DNA of 64,000 nucleotides from assembly GCF_000421545.1 (NCBI RefSeq), contig NZ_ATXF01000005.1, positions 558,001 through 622,000 of the forward strand. The letters run 5' to 3'. Below, piece after piece: positions 33,522-42,703 of this stretch. Under the pieces are notes generated by a model, which had not been told where the DNA came from, searched no databases, and saw only the letters and a list, made by a program, of their open reading frames with translations. This DNA comes from Agromyces italicus DSM 16388 (GTDB lineage: Bacteria > Actinomycetota > Actinomycetes > Actinomycetales > Microbacteriaceae). The position numbers were made by a program, and so were the translations under genes. Each line of letters begins with the position of its first letter. Position 1 is the first letter of the stretch.

Positions 33522-34360
33522 GCGATTCGTGCGCCCTCCGCGGTCTCGACGGGGATGTCGGTCCGCCTCCACGCTAGCCCTCGAAGCTTGGAGAGTCCCA
33601 GCGCGAGGAGGAAGAACGCCGTCGCCGCGAGCGCGATCGACGGGCCGGCGGCGATGTCGAACGCGCGCGAGGCGAGCACGCCGAGCACGCCCGACGCGGC
33701 GCCGATCAGGGGCGAGACGAGGAGCACTCCGCGGAACGAGCCGACCATGAGCCGCGCCGCCGCGGCCGGAGCCGCGATGAGCGCGATCGCGAGGATCGCG
33801 CCGACCGCCGGGAGCGAGCTCACGACCGACGCGGCGGTGAGGCCGAGCACGAGCAGCTCGATCGGCCACTCGCGATAGCCCATCGCCCGGAAGCCGGACG
33901 GATCGAAGGTCGAGAACGCGATCTCCTTGCCGAAGAGCACGACGAGCACCATCGCGGTCAGCGCAACACTTGCCGCAAGCAGTATGTCTCCGTCGCCGAC
34001 GGTCAGGATGGAGCCCACGAGCAGGCTCTCGGCACGCACGGGCAGCCCGGGGATGAGCGCCTGCAACAGCGCCCCTGCGGCGAAGCCGCCGGTGAGCACG
34101 ATTCCGGCTGCGACCTGCGCACCCTGGCGTCGTACGCGCGCGATGCCGGCCATGATCACGACGAGCACGACGGATGCCACGGCGGCCCCCGCGGGGACGC
34201 TGACGCCGAGCGCCGCCGCGGCGACCGCCCCCGGGTACGTGCCGTGGGTCAGCGCCTGCGCGAAGAAGGTGCGCTTGCGCAGCACCACGAGCGCGCCGAC
34301 GAACCCGGCGCCGGCACCGATCACGATTGCCGCCAGGAGGGCGCGTTCGAAGTACCCCAT
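33518..34360 (-). CDS. znuB: zinc/manganese ABC transporter permease 2
   Basis: The 280-residue ABC-3 family permease has about eight or nine TM segments, beginning [20 protein letters not shown]. The motif LRKRTFFAQALTHGTYPGAV and the DPSGFRAMGYREW loop are typical of ZnuB/TroC-type proteins. ATG 34360 overlaps the stop of permease 1 (TGATG). Its presence as a second, different permease suggests a heterodimeric channel like TroCD or MntCD rather than a ZnuB homodimer. Confidence 0.9.
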   Translation of the reverse strand: MGYFERALLAAIVIGAGAGFVGALVVLRKRTFFAQALTHGTYPGAVAAAALGVSVPAGAAVASVVLVVIMAGIARVRRQGAQVAAGIVLTGGFAAGALLQALIPGLPVRAESLLVGSILTVGDGDILLAASVALTAMVLVVLFGKEIAFSTFDPSGFRAMGYREWPIELLVLGLTAASVVSSLPAVGAILAIALIAAPAAAARLMVGSFRGVLLVSPLIGAASGVLGVLASRAFDIAAGPSIALAATAFFLLALGLSKLRGLAWRRTDIPVETAEGARIA

Positions 34361-35559
34361 CAGCGCCCCTCCCCCGCAATGCGAGGGGTCCCCGCATCCG
34401 CGGCGCCGGAACCGGCCGCTGCCGCCACCGCAGCCGCCGCCGCACCCGCTGCCGCTGCCGCCCTGGCCGCCGCACCCGCCGCCGCCGCCGCACCCGCCCC
34501 CGCTGCCGCACCAGCCCCTCCGTTCGGGAGGACTTCGGCCGATCGGGAGGAGGAAACTCGGGATTCGATCCTCCCGATCGAGCGATCTCCTCCCGTGCGG
34601 CGCGGCGGACGGGAGGCACGCGGCGGACGAGAGGCACGCGGCGAACGGGAGGCACGCGGCGAACGGGAGGCACGCGGCGGACGAGGCCCGTGGCGCGCAT
34701 GGGAGACACGAGCGACGCGGCGGCTGATCGCCGTGACGCCCAGCACGAGCGCGTACCCCGCGACGAACACCGCCACGATCGTCGCGCCGGCCGGCAGGTC
34801 GATTCCGGCACCCACCGACACCGCGAACCCCGCCGCGAGCCCGAGCCACGCGCCGAGCGCGGCGAAGACTGCGGCGATCGGGAAGAGCCCCCACAGGCGG
34901 ATGGTCGCGAGTCGCGCAACCGCACCCGGCACGATCAGCAGGGCCAGCACGAGCAGCGTGCCCACGGTCGCCGCGGCCGCGACGACGACGAGCGCGATCG
35001 CCGCGTTGAGCACGAGATCGAGCACGAGTGCCGAGTCGCCGACCGCGCGGCTGCCCTTTGCGTCGAACGCACGGAACAGTTGCTGCTTGAGGGTGAGGCC
35101 GACCGCGAGCAGCGCGAAGAGGCTGACCACGACGAGCGGCACGACCTGCTCGGGCGGGATCGTGAGCACCCGGCCGAAGAGCAGTGCCTCGAGCTCACCC
35201 GCGTAGTCGTCGCTCTTCGAGACCACGATCACGCCGATGCCGAAGGTGGCGGTGAGCATGATCGCGATCGCCGCGTCCGAGGTGATGCCCGCGCGATCGA
35301 GCCACGTCAGGGCGAGCGCGCCCGCGAGCGCCGCGACCGCCGCACCCGGGATGAGCCCGCTCGTCCCCCCGACCGCGAGTCCGATCGCGAGTCCGGGGAA
35401 CACCGCGTGAGTGAGGCCGTCGGTGATGAACTCCAGCCCACGCAGGTTCACGAGCACGCCGACGACGCCGGCGACCACGGCCAGCACCAGCATGACAAGG
35501 AGCGCGCGGCCCATGAACGGGATCGCGAACGCGGAGAACAGCGCGTCGGTCAGCGACAT
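34360..35559 (-). CDS. zinc/manganese ABC transporter permease 1 with repeat-rich C-terminal tail
   Basis: The 399-residue protein has an ABC-3 permease core (about 1-285) with [21 protein letters not shown] and a long C-terminal extension unlike other family members. The extension (about 290-395) begins [12 protein letters not shown] and holds four PRAS-type hexapeptides coded by an 18-bp tandem repeat, then an Ala/Gly-rich run, and ends [11 protein letters not shown]. The extension is probably cytoplasmic and disordered, from expansion of the repeat and of Ala codons. It has no visible frameshift. The gene lies between the ATPase (50 bp upstream) and permease 2. Confidence 0.85.
   Translation of the reverse strand: MSLTDALFSAFAIPFMGRALLVMLVLAVVAGVVGVLVNLRGLEFITDGLTHAVFPGLAIGLAVGGTSGLIPGAAVAALAGALALTWLDRAGITSDAAIAIMLTATFGIGVIVVSKSDDYAGELEALLFGRVLTIPPEQVVPLVVVSLFALLAVGLTLKQQLFRAFDAKGSRAVGDSALVLDLVLNAAIALVVVAAAATVGTLLVLALLIVPGAVARLATIRLWGLFPIAAVFAALGAWLGLAAGFAVSVGAGIDLPAGATIVAVFVAGYALVLGVTAISRRVARVSHARHGPRPPRASRSPRASRSPRASRPPRASRPPRRTGGDRSIGRIESRVSSSRSAEVLPNGGAGAAAGAGAAAAAGAAARAAAAAGAAAAAVAAAAGSGAADAGTPRIAGEGR
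34611..34682. repeat. 18-bp minisatellite inside the permease 1 tail, four units
   Basis: Four 18-bp units based on GGGAGGCACGCGGCGRAC (34611-34628, 34629-34646, 34647-34664, 34665-34682) are followed by a decayed fifth. Because 18 is a multiple of three, unit number can vary without shifting the frame. Units differ by single substitutions only. Confidence 0.85.
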
Positions 35560-35609
35560 GCGAGCCCCCTCCCCCGCGGCCCTCGCGGGCAATATGCGTT
35601 GTACGGCAT

Positions 35610-36404
35610 TCAGTGACCCTCGTGCCCGGGGACCACGAGGGTGTGCTCGTCGATCTCGACCTCGACGCCCTCGAAGCACTCCTGCACGTTGCCCAGGGTG
35701 AGCACCTCGTCGACCGGGCCGAACGCCAGCTGCTCGCCGTTGACCAGCACGACCGAGTCGCACACGCGGCGGGCGAGGTCGAGGTCGTGGGTCGACACGA
35801 GCACCGCGACTCCGCGGGTCTTGAGCTCGCGCAACGTCTCGACCAGGGCATCGCGATTGAGCTGGTCGAGGCCGTTGAACGGCTCGTCGAGCAGCAGCAG
35901 CGTAGGGTCCGAGGCGAGGGCGCGCGCGAGCAGACCCCGTTGACGCTGCCCGCCCGAGAGCTCGCCGAACGGTCGCTTCGCGAGCCCCTCCAGCCCGACC
36001 GTCTCGAGCGCCCGCGCGACCGCCGCGCGATCGCCCCGGCCGGGCCACCTGAACACTCCGAGGCCGCGGTACCGCCCCTGCATGACGACCTGCTCGAGGC
36101 TGATCGGGAAGTCGGGGTCGAGGTCGGCCGACTGGGGGAGGAACGCCACCATGCCGTTCGCGGCATGCGATGCGCGGCCGATGCCGAAGTCGACGCCGCC
36201 GAGCTCGATCCGCCCGGCCGTGAGCGGCACGAGCCCGAGCACGCCCTTCAGCAGCGTCGACTTGCCTGCGCCGTTCGGACCGATGAGCGCGACCGCCTCG
36301 CCCGGCGCGATCTCGAGTTCGAGCCCCGAGACGCCCGAGCCGCCCGGGTGCGTGAAGGCGGCCCCGGAGAGGCGCAGGACGGGGGAGACGCTCATGCGAG
36401 TCAT
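35610..36404 (-). CDS. znuC: zinc/manganese ABC transporter ATPase
   Basis: The 264-residue ATPase has Walker [13 protein letters not shown], the Q-loop [13 protein letters not shown], signature LSGGQRQR, Walker [14 protein letters not shown], and STHDLDLA, all in the order of ZnuC/MntB proteins. ATG 36404 overlaps the znuA stop (ATGA). An internal ATG at 36395 is an alternative, but the overlap makes 36404 more likely. It provides energy for metal import through the two permeases. Confidence 0.92.
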   Translation of the reverse strand: MTRMSVSPVLRLSGAAFTHPGGSGVSGLELEIAPGEAVALIGPNGAGKSTLLKGVLGLVPLTAGRIELGGVDFGIGRASHAANGMVAFLPQSADLDPDFPISLEQVVMQGRYRGLGVFRWPGRGDRAAVARALETVGLEGLAKRPFGELSGGQRQRGLLARALASDPTLLLLDEPFNGLDQLNRDALVETLRELKTRGVAVLVSTHDLDLARRVCDSVVLVNGEQLAFGPVDEVLTLGNVQECFEGVEVEIDEHTLVVPGHEGH

Positions 36405-37453
36405 CCTTGCAGGACGGCAGGGAGGGCGGAAGGCGCGACGCCCCACGATTCGAGGATCAGTCGCGCATTGTGGACCTGGCTGCCGAGGTAGGTCTCGCCC
36501 TCGCTCCCGGGCGCGCCGAGCGAGTCGCCGTAGAGCGCGTCGGGCCCCGAGTACACGGCAGCGCCGGATTCGGCGGCGATCGTCTCCGCGGCCTTCGGCG
36601 AGAGGGATGCCTCGGAGAACACCGCGGCGACGCCCATCTCCTCGATCTTCGCGACGAGCTCGTCGATCTCGGCGGCGCTCGGCTCGGCGTTGTCGTCGAA
36701 GCTCGGGATGACGCTACCGACGAAGGTGACGTCGTAGGCGTCGACGAAATACGTGAAGGCGTCGTGGTTCGTCACGAGCAGGCGTTCGCCGACCGGCACC
36801 TGTTCGACGTTGTCGCCGATCCACTCGTCGAGCGCCGCGAGCTTCGCGAGGTACGCGGTCTCGTTCGCTTCGAGCTTCGTGTCATCGAGGCCGTCGACCG
36901 TCGCGAGACCGTCGGCGATGTTCTCGACCATCCGCTCGGCGAGCGCGGGATCGGTCCAGATATGCGGGTTGCCGGCGCCGTGGTCGTGACCCTCGTGGTC
37001 GGCGTCGTGGTCGTGCCCCGAAGCATCCGCCTCGTCGTCGTGGTCGTGTGCGTGGTCGTCGGTGCCGAAGAGCTCGATGCCGGTGCTCGCGTCGATGAGC
37101 ACCCCGTCGAAGCCGGAGGCGTCGACGGCGTCGTCGAGCCAGCTCTCGAGGCCGCCGCCGTTGACGACCAGCGCGTCGGCGTTCGCCAGTGCCAGCAGCT
37201 GCGCCGCCGACGGGTCGAAGCCGTGCGCGCTCTGGCCGGGGGAGAGGAGCTGCGTGAACGCGGCGTCGCCGCCCAGGAGTTCGCGGGTGAAGTCGCCGAC
37301 CTGCGTCGTCGTCGCGACGATCTGCGGCCCGTCGGTGCCGGCGGATGTCCCGGGGCTCGCGCACCCTGCGAGGGCGATGGCGCCGGCCGTCACGAGACCG
37401 CCCGCACCCATCAGCGTGAGGGGGCGGGTGACGTTCCGGCTGCGCGTGTGCAT
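36401..37453 (-). CDS. znuA: zinc ABC transporter substrate-binding lipoprotein (ZnuA-like)
   Basis: The 350-residue lipoprotein (lipobox LAGC, Cys31) belongs to the cluster A-I metal-binding proteins. An Asp/His-rich loop at about 130-165 (repeats of HDH, HDHDAD) is diagnostic for zinc rather than manganese carriers. The metal ligands are the early His in [10 protein letters not shown], the His in [19 protein letters not shown], and the late acidic ligand region. ATG 37453 starts right where transcription should begin from the promoter upstream, so the message is probably leaderless. Confidence 0.93.
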   Translation of the reverse strand: MHTRSRNVTRPLTLMGAGGLVTAGAIALAGCASPGTSAGTDGPQIVATTTQVGDFTRELLGGDAAFTQLLSPGQSAHGFDPSAAQLLALANADALVVNGGGLESWLDDAVDASGFDGVLIDASTGIELFGTDDHAHDHDDEADASGHDHDADHEGHDHGAGNPHIWTDPALAERMVENIADGLATVDGLDDTKLEANETAYLAKLAALDEWIGDNVEQVPVGERLLVTNHDAFTYFVDAYDVTFVGSVIPSFDDNAEPSAAEIDELVAKIEEMGVAAVFSEASLSPKAAETIAAESGAAVYSGPDALYGDSLGAPGSEGETYLGSQVHNARLILESWGVAPSALPAVLQG

Positions 37454-37459
37454 GCTTCG

Positions 37460-37488
37460 AAACTACGCTTATTGATAATGATTGTCAA
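37460..37488 (-). promoter_or_regulatory. Zur-box promoter of the zinc import operon
   Basis: For leftward transcription the -35 is TTGACA (37488-37483) and the -10 TAGTTT (37465-37460), 17 bp apart. A near-perfect palindrome TTGATAATGATTGTCAA (37472-37488) covers the -35 and part of the spacer, matching known actinobacterial Zur boxes (TGAAAATGATTTTCA type). Transcription would start near 37453, the first base of the znuA ATG. Confidence 0.85.
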
Positions 37489-37615
37489 AACCATTTGAGA
37501 TGCGGCGCCGCGTCGAGCCTCCCTCGAGGCAACTCGAAGAGTTCACCGGGCATTCCAACGTCACCCTGTGCACAACACTTGGCGCCGGTCGGCGGTGCAT
37601 GCGAGAGTGAAGTAC

Positions 37616-38104
37616 GTGGATACGACGACGGCCCCGATCACGCTGCACCGATTCACCGTCGCCGATGCCGAGCGCGTGCTCTCCGGCGCGGTCGATCCGC
37701 ACGACGAGTGGGAGGGCGCCTACGCCTTCACCGACGAGCCCGAGCTTCTCGCCGAGTACGTGAGCGCGGTGCGACAGAACGGCGACCCCATGCCCTTCGG
37801 GCCCTATCTGGTGCGCCGCGGTGAAGACGGGCCGGCCATCGGGGGAGTGAACCTGTTCGGCCCGCCCGACGCCGACGGCGCCGTCGAGTTCGACTTCGGA
37901 CTCGTGCCCGCCGTGCGCGGCCAGGGGCTCGCGTTCCACACCGTGGTGGCCGCCGTGGAGCTCGCCCGCTCGACCGGTCTCGCCCGCATCGTGCGCGCCT
38001 CGGCCGAGGTCTCGAACCTGCCCGCACGCCGCACGCTCGAGCGGGTCGGCTTCGTCGAGGCGAGCCGCACGCCCGACACGATCACGAGCGAGTTCCGGCT
38101 GTAG
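37616..38104 (+). CDS. GNAT-family N-acetyltransferase
   Basis: The protein has about 162 residues and the RimJ/RimL-like GNAT fold: PITLHRFTVADAERV at the first strand-helix, FDFGLVPAVRGQGLAFHTVVAA containing the acetyl-CoA loop (R-G-Q-G-L-A), and LPARRTLERVGFVE at the end. The N-terminal start is unclear. GTG 37616 has a GAGAGTG-type site and keeps the complete domain; GTG 37568 and 37607 are alternatives. Its acceptor is unknown. It is divergent from the zinc operon and lies next to the Zur box, but nothing links it to metals. Confidence 0.75.
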   Translation: MDTTTAPITLHRFTVADAERVLSGAVDPHDEWEGAYAFTDEPELLAEYVSAVRQNGDPMPFGPYLVRRGEDGPAIGGVNLFGPPDADGAVEFDFGLVPAVRGQGLAFHTVVAAVELARSTGLARIVRASAEVSNLPARRTLERVGFVEASRTPDTITSEFRL

Positions 38105-38199
38105 CGGGGGCGCCGACCGCGCCCCCGCGCCTGGCTGCGCTCTCCGCCCGCTGTCCGCGGTCCGCGTCCTCCTGCGGGCGGAAAGCCGTCAGCCCCCGA

Positions 38200-39336
38200 T
38201 CATTTGCCGTCGACTGGGCATTGGAATGCTCCCGGCCCGACGAGTTCGCAGCCCATCACATCGTTGAACCCGTTCGGCGTGCCGCCTTCAGGAGCTTCAT
38301 CGCTGACCGAGGTCACCACCGTCGTCCACGCGGTGGCGGTTCCCGCGGGGTAGCCCCATTGCTCGGCCAACTGGATCTGCCGTTCCCCGATGAAGAGGCC
38401 CGTGTCAGCGTCGATGATCAGTTCCTGCCGAGTCTGATTCGAGGACTCAGTGCGACCGATCGCCACCCCGGTTCGTCCGTTCAACGTCGCCTGATCCTCG
38501 ATGATCTCGACCCCTGGGATCAGCGCCGCGGCCTGGTAGAACGCACCCCGGAGGTCGGCGGGAACCGCTCCGCTCCGAAGCCGATCGGCGATGTACACGA
38601 GCGCCTCGCCGTCGGGGGAGGGACCTGCTCCGAGGGTGACCCGGTAGATGTGGTTGAGGAGCCGGTGCGGGTCGCGCGGCAGCTCGTCGAGCTGCAGCTC
38701 CGCGACCTCCGACGGGTAGCTGTAGAAGTTTCCGCCGGTTGCCCGGAGGCGTTCGGGCTCGGAGCCGAACTCCATGATCGTTCCCTGATACGACTCCTCC
38801 GCGAGGCGCCGCCCTTCGTCGCTGAACGCCTCGTACGGTCGCGAATGCTCCCTGACCCAGACCCATTCGTCCGATCGGTCGGCCGGCACGAAGAGCTGGT
38901 CGTCGGCGATGGTGAGCCAGCTCAACGGAGCCTGCCCGTCGAGCTGAGTCGTCGACCCGTACACCGCCGTCGTCTCGATCTTCAGGTACTGCCCGGGCCC
39001 GACCACCGGGTCGGACACCTCGATCGCCGCGAGCGCCGCCTCCTCGAGCACCGCCGCCGCGGCCGGCGTCGCCCCGCCGCGCCACCCCGCGAGCCCGACG
39101 ACGTCGGCCATCACGAGCGTCGCGACGGCGCTGACCGCCACGGCCCCGCCGAGGGTGCCGAACCCCCACCCGCGCCGCCGCCGCCGACGGCGGGCGGCTC
39201 GCGCGGTCGCCGAGGCATCCACGTTCGTTTCCTCCTCGATCGCCCCGAACAATGCCGCGCGTCCTCGCGCGAGCGACTCGTCGCTCACCGTCGCCACGTC
39301 GTCAGATGATCGGCGCAGCAGTTGCAGCTCGTTCAT
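38200..39336 (-). CDS. CU044_5270-type membrane protein paired with an ECF sigma factor
   Basis: This 378-residue protein has a cytoplasmic N-terminus (MNELQLLRRSSDDVATVSDE), an Arg cluster, one TM helix (about 58-80), and an external domain of about 290 residues with strands such as GPGQYLKIETTAVYG and a terminal GPGAFQCPV segment. The architecture is that of CU044_5270 family proteins, encoded next to ECF sigma factors and thought to act as anti-sigma or sensory partners. It overlaps the sigma gene by 35 bp, a strong sign of coupled translation. Confidence 0.8.
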   Translation of the reverse strand: MNELQLLRRSSDDVATVSDESLARGRAALFGAIEEETNVDASATARAARRRRRRRGWGFGTLGGAVAVSAVATLVMADVVGLAGWRGGATPAAAAVLEEAALAAIEVSDPVVGPGQYLKIETTAVYGSTTQLDGQAPLSWLTIADDQLFVPADRSDEWVWVREHSRPYEAFSDEGRRLAEESYQGTIMEFGSEPERLRATGGNFYSYPSEVAELQLDELPRDPHRLLNHIYRVTLGAGPSPDGEALVYIADRLRSGAVPADLRGAFYQAAALIPGVEIIEDQATLNGRTGVAIGRTESSNQTRQELIIDADTGLFIGERQIQLAEQWGYPAGTATAWTTVVTSVSDEAPEGGTPNGFNDVMGCELVGPGAFQCPVDGK

Positions 39337-39901
39337 GTTCCACCTCCGATTCGCGGGGCTCGCCCGCGTCGAGTTCGATGCGCAGCCTTCGCCGCGCGCG
39401 GTTCAGTCGTGAGCGGACCGTGCCGATCGGCACCTCGAGCGCTTCGGCGACCCCTGAGTAGTCGAGGTCGCCGAGGGCGTACAGCAGCAGCGTGTCGCGT
39501 TCCGCCCGGGGCATCCGTGCGATCACCCGGCCGAGTCGCCCCAGTGCGGCCTCCGCGTCGATGCGATCGCCGACGGCGTCGGTGGCATCGAGGTGGGGCT
39601 CCGTTGCGGCATGTGCCGCGGCGAGTCCGCGCCACGCGCGGGCCTCGAGTCGGGCGCGCTTCTTCAGCAGGGTGGTGGCGATGCCGTAGAGCCACGGCAT
39701 CGCGTCGTCACGCGACCCGTCGAAGCGCCCGCGTCGCTCGAAGGCGACGAGGAACGTCTCGCTCATGACGTCGTCGGCCGCATGCGACCCGACGCGGCGT
39801 GCGGCGAAACGATGCACGCGCGGTGCGTGGCGATCGTAGAGCTCGCTGAACGCCGCCGGGCTCTCCAGCGATCGGGCGATGATGTCGCGGTCTGTGCTCA
39901 C
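39302..39901 (-). CDS. ECF sigma factor (RpoE-like)
   Basis: The 199-residue sigma factor has region 2 (SELYDRHAPRVHRFAARRVG, then DDVMSETFLVAF) and region 4 with helix-turn-helix (MPRAERDTLLLYALGDLDYS, ALEVPIGTVRSRL). It should direct polymerase to stress or envelope promoters when released from the CU044_5270-type partner encoded by the overlapping gene. No target promoter could be identified. Confidence 0.92.
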   Translation of the reverse strand: MSTDRDIIARSLESPAAFSELYDRHAPRVHRFAARRVGSHAADDVMSETFLVAFERRGRFDGSRDDAMPWLYGIATTLLKKRARLEARAWRGLAAAHAATEPHLDATDAVGDRIDAEAALGRLGRVIARMPRAERDTLLLYALGDLDYSGVAEALEVPIGTVRSRLNRARRRLRIELDAGEPRESEVEHERAATAAPII

Positions 39902-39969
39902 ACCGGCTATTGCACGTTTCGCGCGTTCGAGTTCACGATTCGGATGCTACTGCGCCGACGCACTTCGTT

Positions 39970-40037
39970 GCGGGGGTGCTTTCCCGCCAATCCGATGCGG
40001 TTCAGGGCGGGAATCTGGCGCAAATGCACCCCCGGAA
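39970..40037. repeat. inverted-end dispersed repeat, copy 2
   Basis: This 68-bp copy has GCGGGGGTGCTTTC at the left and TCTGGCGCAAATGCACCCCC at the right. The inside differs somewhat from copy 1 (28422-28488), but it has its own internal inverted stretch, CCCGCC/GGCGGG. It is followed by a GC-rich low-complexity run, CGGGTGCGGACGCGGG (to about 40105), before the E2 gene end. The gap 39902-40107 contains nothing else. Confidence 0.8.
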
Positions 40038-40107
40038 CGGGTCCGCGGGTGCGGACGCGGGTGCGGGTGCGGGTCCTCGGGCGCGGGTCCGCGGGCGCGC
40101 GCACACG

Positions 40108-41553
40108 CTACTCGAGCAGGAGCGCGGGCTCCTCGATGATCGAGGCGACATCGGCGACGAAGCGCGAGACGACGTCGCCGTCGACGACGCGGTGGTCGAA
40201 CGAGCCGCCGATCGTCGTCACGAAGCGCGGCCGCACCTCGCCGTCGACGACCCACGGCTTCTGCTTGATCGTTCCGAGCGCGACGATGCCGACCTCTCCC
40301 GGGTTGAGGATCGGCGTGCCGGTGTCCATGCCGAAGACGCCGATGTTCGTGATCGTGATCGTGCCGCCCTGCATCTCGGCGGGCTGCGTCTTGCCCTCGC
40401 GGGCGGTGAGCGTCAGCTGCTCGAGCGCGGTCGCGAGCTCGACCATCGACATGTCCTGCGCGTTCTTCACGTTCGGCACGATCAGCCCACGGGGCGTCGC
40501 CGCGGCGATCCCGAGGTTCACGTAGTGCTTGACGATGATCTCGTCGTCGGTCCACTGCGCGTTGACCGTCGGATTGCGACGCACGGCCCAGAGCATCGCC
40601 TTCGCCATGATGAGCAGCGGCGAGATCTTGATGCCGGCGTAGTCGGGCGAGGCCTTGAGGCGCTTCAGGTATTCCATCGTGCGAGTCGCGTCGACATCGA
40701 CGAACACCGACACATGCGGCGCCGAGTATGCGCTCTGCACCATCGCGTTCGCGATCGCCTTGCGCACGCCCTTCACGGGGATGCGGGTCTCGCGGTCGGA
40801 CGGCGCCTCGGGCGTCTGGATGTTGCGGAAGACGCTCGCCTGGCTCGCCTCGCGGATGACGTCGTCGCGCGTGATGTCGCCGATCGACCCGGTCGGGGCG
40901 ACCCGCGAGATGTCGACGCCGAGGTCTTTCGCGAGCTTGCGGATCGGCGGCTTCGCGATCACGGGCACGCGCGACTCGCCGCGCGACGCAGCGGTCGGCG
41001 CAGCGGTCTGGGCTGCGGATGCCGCGGCGGCACCGCTGCGGTCGGCCGCGACCGGCGCCGCGACGGGAGCCGGGGGAGCGACGACCGCGGGAGCGGGCGG
41101 CGTCGCGAGGTTCTCGTGCGCCCCGCCGGGCGAGGGGTGCCGGCGTCGGCGCGTCGCCGTGGGGCCCGAGGCGCCGTGCCCGACGAGCACCGCTCCGCCG
41201 CCCTCCTCGGCGGGAGCAGCAGCGGGAGCCTCAGCGGGAGCGGCCGTGGCCGCAGCGCCGTTCGCACCCGCCCCGCCGGCACCCGCAGCTCCGGCCGGCG
41301 CCACGCCCGCGGCATCCGTCTGGATCACCAGGATGGGCGTGCCGACGTCGACCGTCCTGCCCTCTTCGACGAGGAGTTCGGAGACGACGCCCTCGAACGC
41401 GCTCGGCAGTTCGACGAGCGATTTCGCGGTCTCGATCTCGACGAACACCTGGTCGAGCACGATGCGATCGCCGGGGGCGACGCGCCACTGCACGATCTCG
41501 GCCTCGGTGAGGCCCTCGCCGACATCGGGAAGGGGGAATCGGATCTCGCTCAT
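40108..41553 (-). CDS. bkdC: 2-oxoacid dehydrogenase E2 (branched-chain type dihydrolipoamide acyltransferase)
   Basis: The 481-residue protein has one lipoyl domain (about 1-80, lipoylated Lys44 in ETAKS), a long Ala/Pro linker, a peripheral-subunit binding motif ([18 protein letters not shown]), and a catalytic domain ending with [10 protein letters not shown], the His/Asp active site. It transfers the acyl group to CoA. The last gene of the E1a-E1b-E2 operon encodes it; E3 is not present here. The arrangement matches actinobacterial BkdABC, which acts on branched-chain 2-oxoacids, although pyruvate-type substrates are possible. Confidence 0.93.
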   Translation of the reverse strand: MSEIRFPLPDVGEGLTEAEIVQWRVAPGDRIVLDQVFVEIETAKSLVELPSAFEGVVSELLVEEGRTVDVGTPILVIQTDAAGVAPAGAAGAGGAGANGAAATAAPAEAPAAAPAEEGGGAVLVGHGASGPTATRRRRHPSPGGAHENLATPPAPAVVAPPAPVAAPVAADRSGAAAASAAQTAAPTAASRGESRVPVIAKPPIRKLAKDLGVDISRVAPTGSIGDITRDDVIREASQASVFRNIQTPEAPSDRETRIPVKGVRKAIANAMVQSAYSAPHVSVFVDVDATRTMEYLKRLKASPDYAGIKISPLLIMAKAMLWAVRRNPTVNAQWTDDEIIVKHYVNLGIAAATPRGLIVPNVKNAQDMSMVELATALEQLTLTAREGKTQPAEMQGGTITITNIGVFGMDTGTPILNPGEVGIVALGTIKQKPWVVDGEVRPRFVTTIGGSFDHRVVDGDVVSRFVADVASIIEEPALLLE

Positions 41554-41605
41554 CAGTCTTACCCTCGCAGTCGAGTCATGCCGTCAACGACATGTCTGGG
41601 TCGTG

Positions 41606-42703
41606 TCAGTAGGCCAGCGCGCGGTCCACGGCTTCGAGCACCCGGTCGGGACTCGGCAGGTACTCGGTCTCGAGCGAGGCCGGCGGGAACGGCGTGTCGA
41701 AGCCCGAGACCCGCAGCACGGGCGCCTCGAGCGAGTAGAACGCCCGCTCGGCGACGGTCGCGGCGATCTCGGAGCCGACCGAGACGTTGCCGTACGCCTC
41801 CTGCGCCACGACGAGTCGGCCGGTGCGGTGCACCGACTCGAGCAGCGGGCCGTAGTCGATGGGGGAGAGGGAGCGCAGGTCGACGACCTCGATGCTCGTG
41901 CCCTCCTCCGCCGCGACATCGGCGGCCTGGAGCAGCGTCGAGACCATCGCGCCGTGGCCGACGACGGTGATGTCGGCGCCCTGGCGAACCACCCGGCTCG
42001 CGTGCAGCGGCAACCCGGCGTGGTCGAGGTCGACAGGGCCCTTCGGCCAGTAGCGGCTCTTCGGCTCGAAGAACAGCACGGGGTCGCGCGACTCGATCGC
42101 CTCGCGAATCATCCAGTAGGCGTCGTGGGGGTTCGACGGGCTGACCACGCGCAGGCCCGGGGTGTGGGCGAAGTACGCCTCGGGGCTCTCCTGATGGTGC
42201 TCGATCGAACCGATGTGCCCGCCGTACGGCACTCGGATGACGATCGGCATCGTCACCCTGCCCTCGTGCCGAAGGGTCTGCCGCGCGAGCTGGGTCGTGA
42301 TCTGGTCGAACGCCGGGAAGATGAAGCCGTCGAACTGGATCTCGCACACGGGCCGGTAGCCGCGCATCGCGAGGCCGATGGCCGTGCCCACGATGGCCGA
42401 CTCGGCGAGGGGGGTGTCGAGCACCCGCTTCTCGCCGAACTCGGCCGAGAGCCCCTCGGTGACGCGGAACACGCCGCCGAGCGGCCCGATGTCCTCGCCC
42501 ATGAGCAGCACCTTCTCGTCGGCGCGCATGGCGTCGCGGAGGCCCGCCGTGATCGCCTTCGCCATCGACAGGGTCTGCACGCCGCGCATGTCGCCGGCCA
42601 CGTCTGCGGGTCGAGTCGCCGAAGGCGTCTCGACCTCGGGCACGGATGCCTCGGGCGTCGTGTCGCTCGTCACGCGAACCTCCTCGTCGATCCGGCCGGT
42701 CAT
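41606..42703 (-). CDS. bkdB: 2-oxoacid dehydrogenase E1 component, beta subunit
   Basis: The 365-residue subunit has a variable N-terminus (about 1-40), then the transketolase-like core MGEDIGPLGGVFRVTEGL and C-terminal region. Typical blocks are EIQFDGFIFPAFDQ, RVPYGGHIGSIEHHQESPE, and the SPSNPHDAYWM motif. ATG 42703 overlaps the alpha-subunit stop (ATGA). It forms an alpha2beta2 decarboxylase with the subunit encoded just upstream. Confidence 0.94.
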   Translation of the reverse strand: MTGRIDEEVRVTSDTTPEASVPEVETPSATRPADVAGDMRGVQTLSMAKAITAGLRDAMRADEKVLLMGEDIGPLGGVFRVTEGLSAEFGEKRVLDTPLAESAIVGTAIGLAMRGYRPVCEIQFDGFIFPAFDQITTQLARQTLRHEGRVTMPIVIRVPYGGHIGSIEHHQESPEAYFAHTPGLRVVSPSNPHDAYWMIREAIESRDPVLFFEPKSRYWPKGPVDLDHAGLPLHASRVVRQGADITVVGHGAMVSTLLQAADVAAEEGTSIEVVDLRSLSPIDYGPLLESVHRTGRLVVAQEAYGNVSVGSEIAATVAERAFYSLEAPVLRVSGFDTPFPPASLETEYLPSPDRVLEAVDRALAY

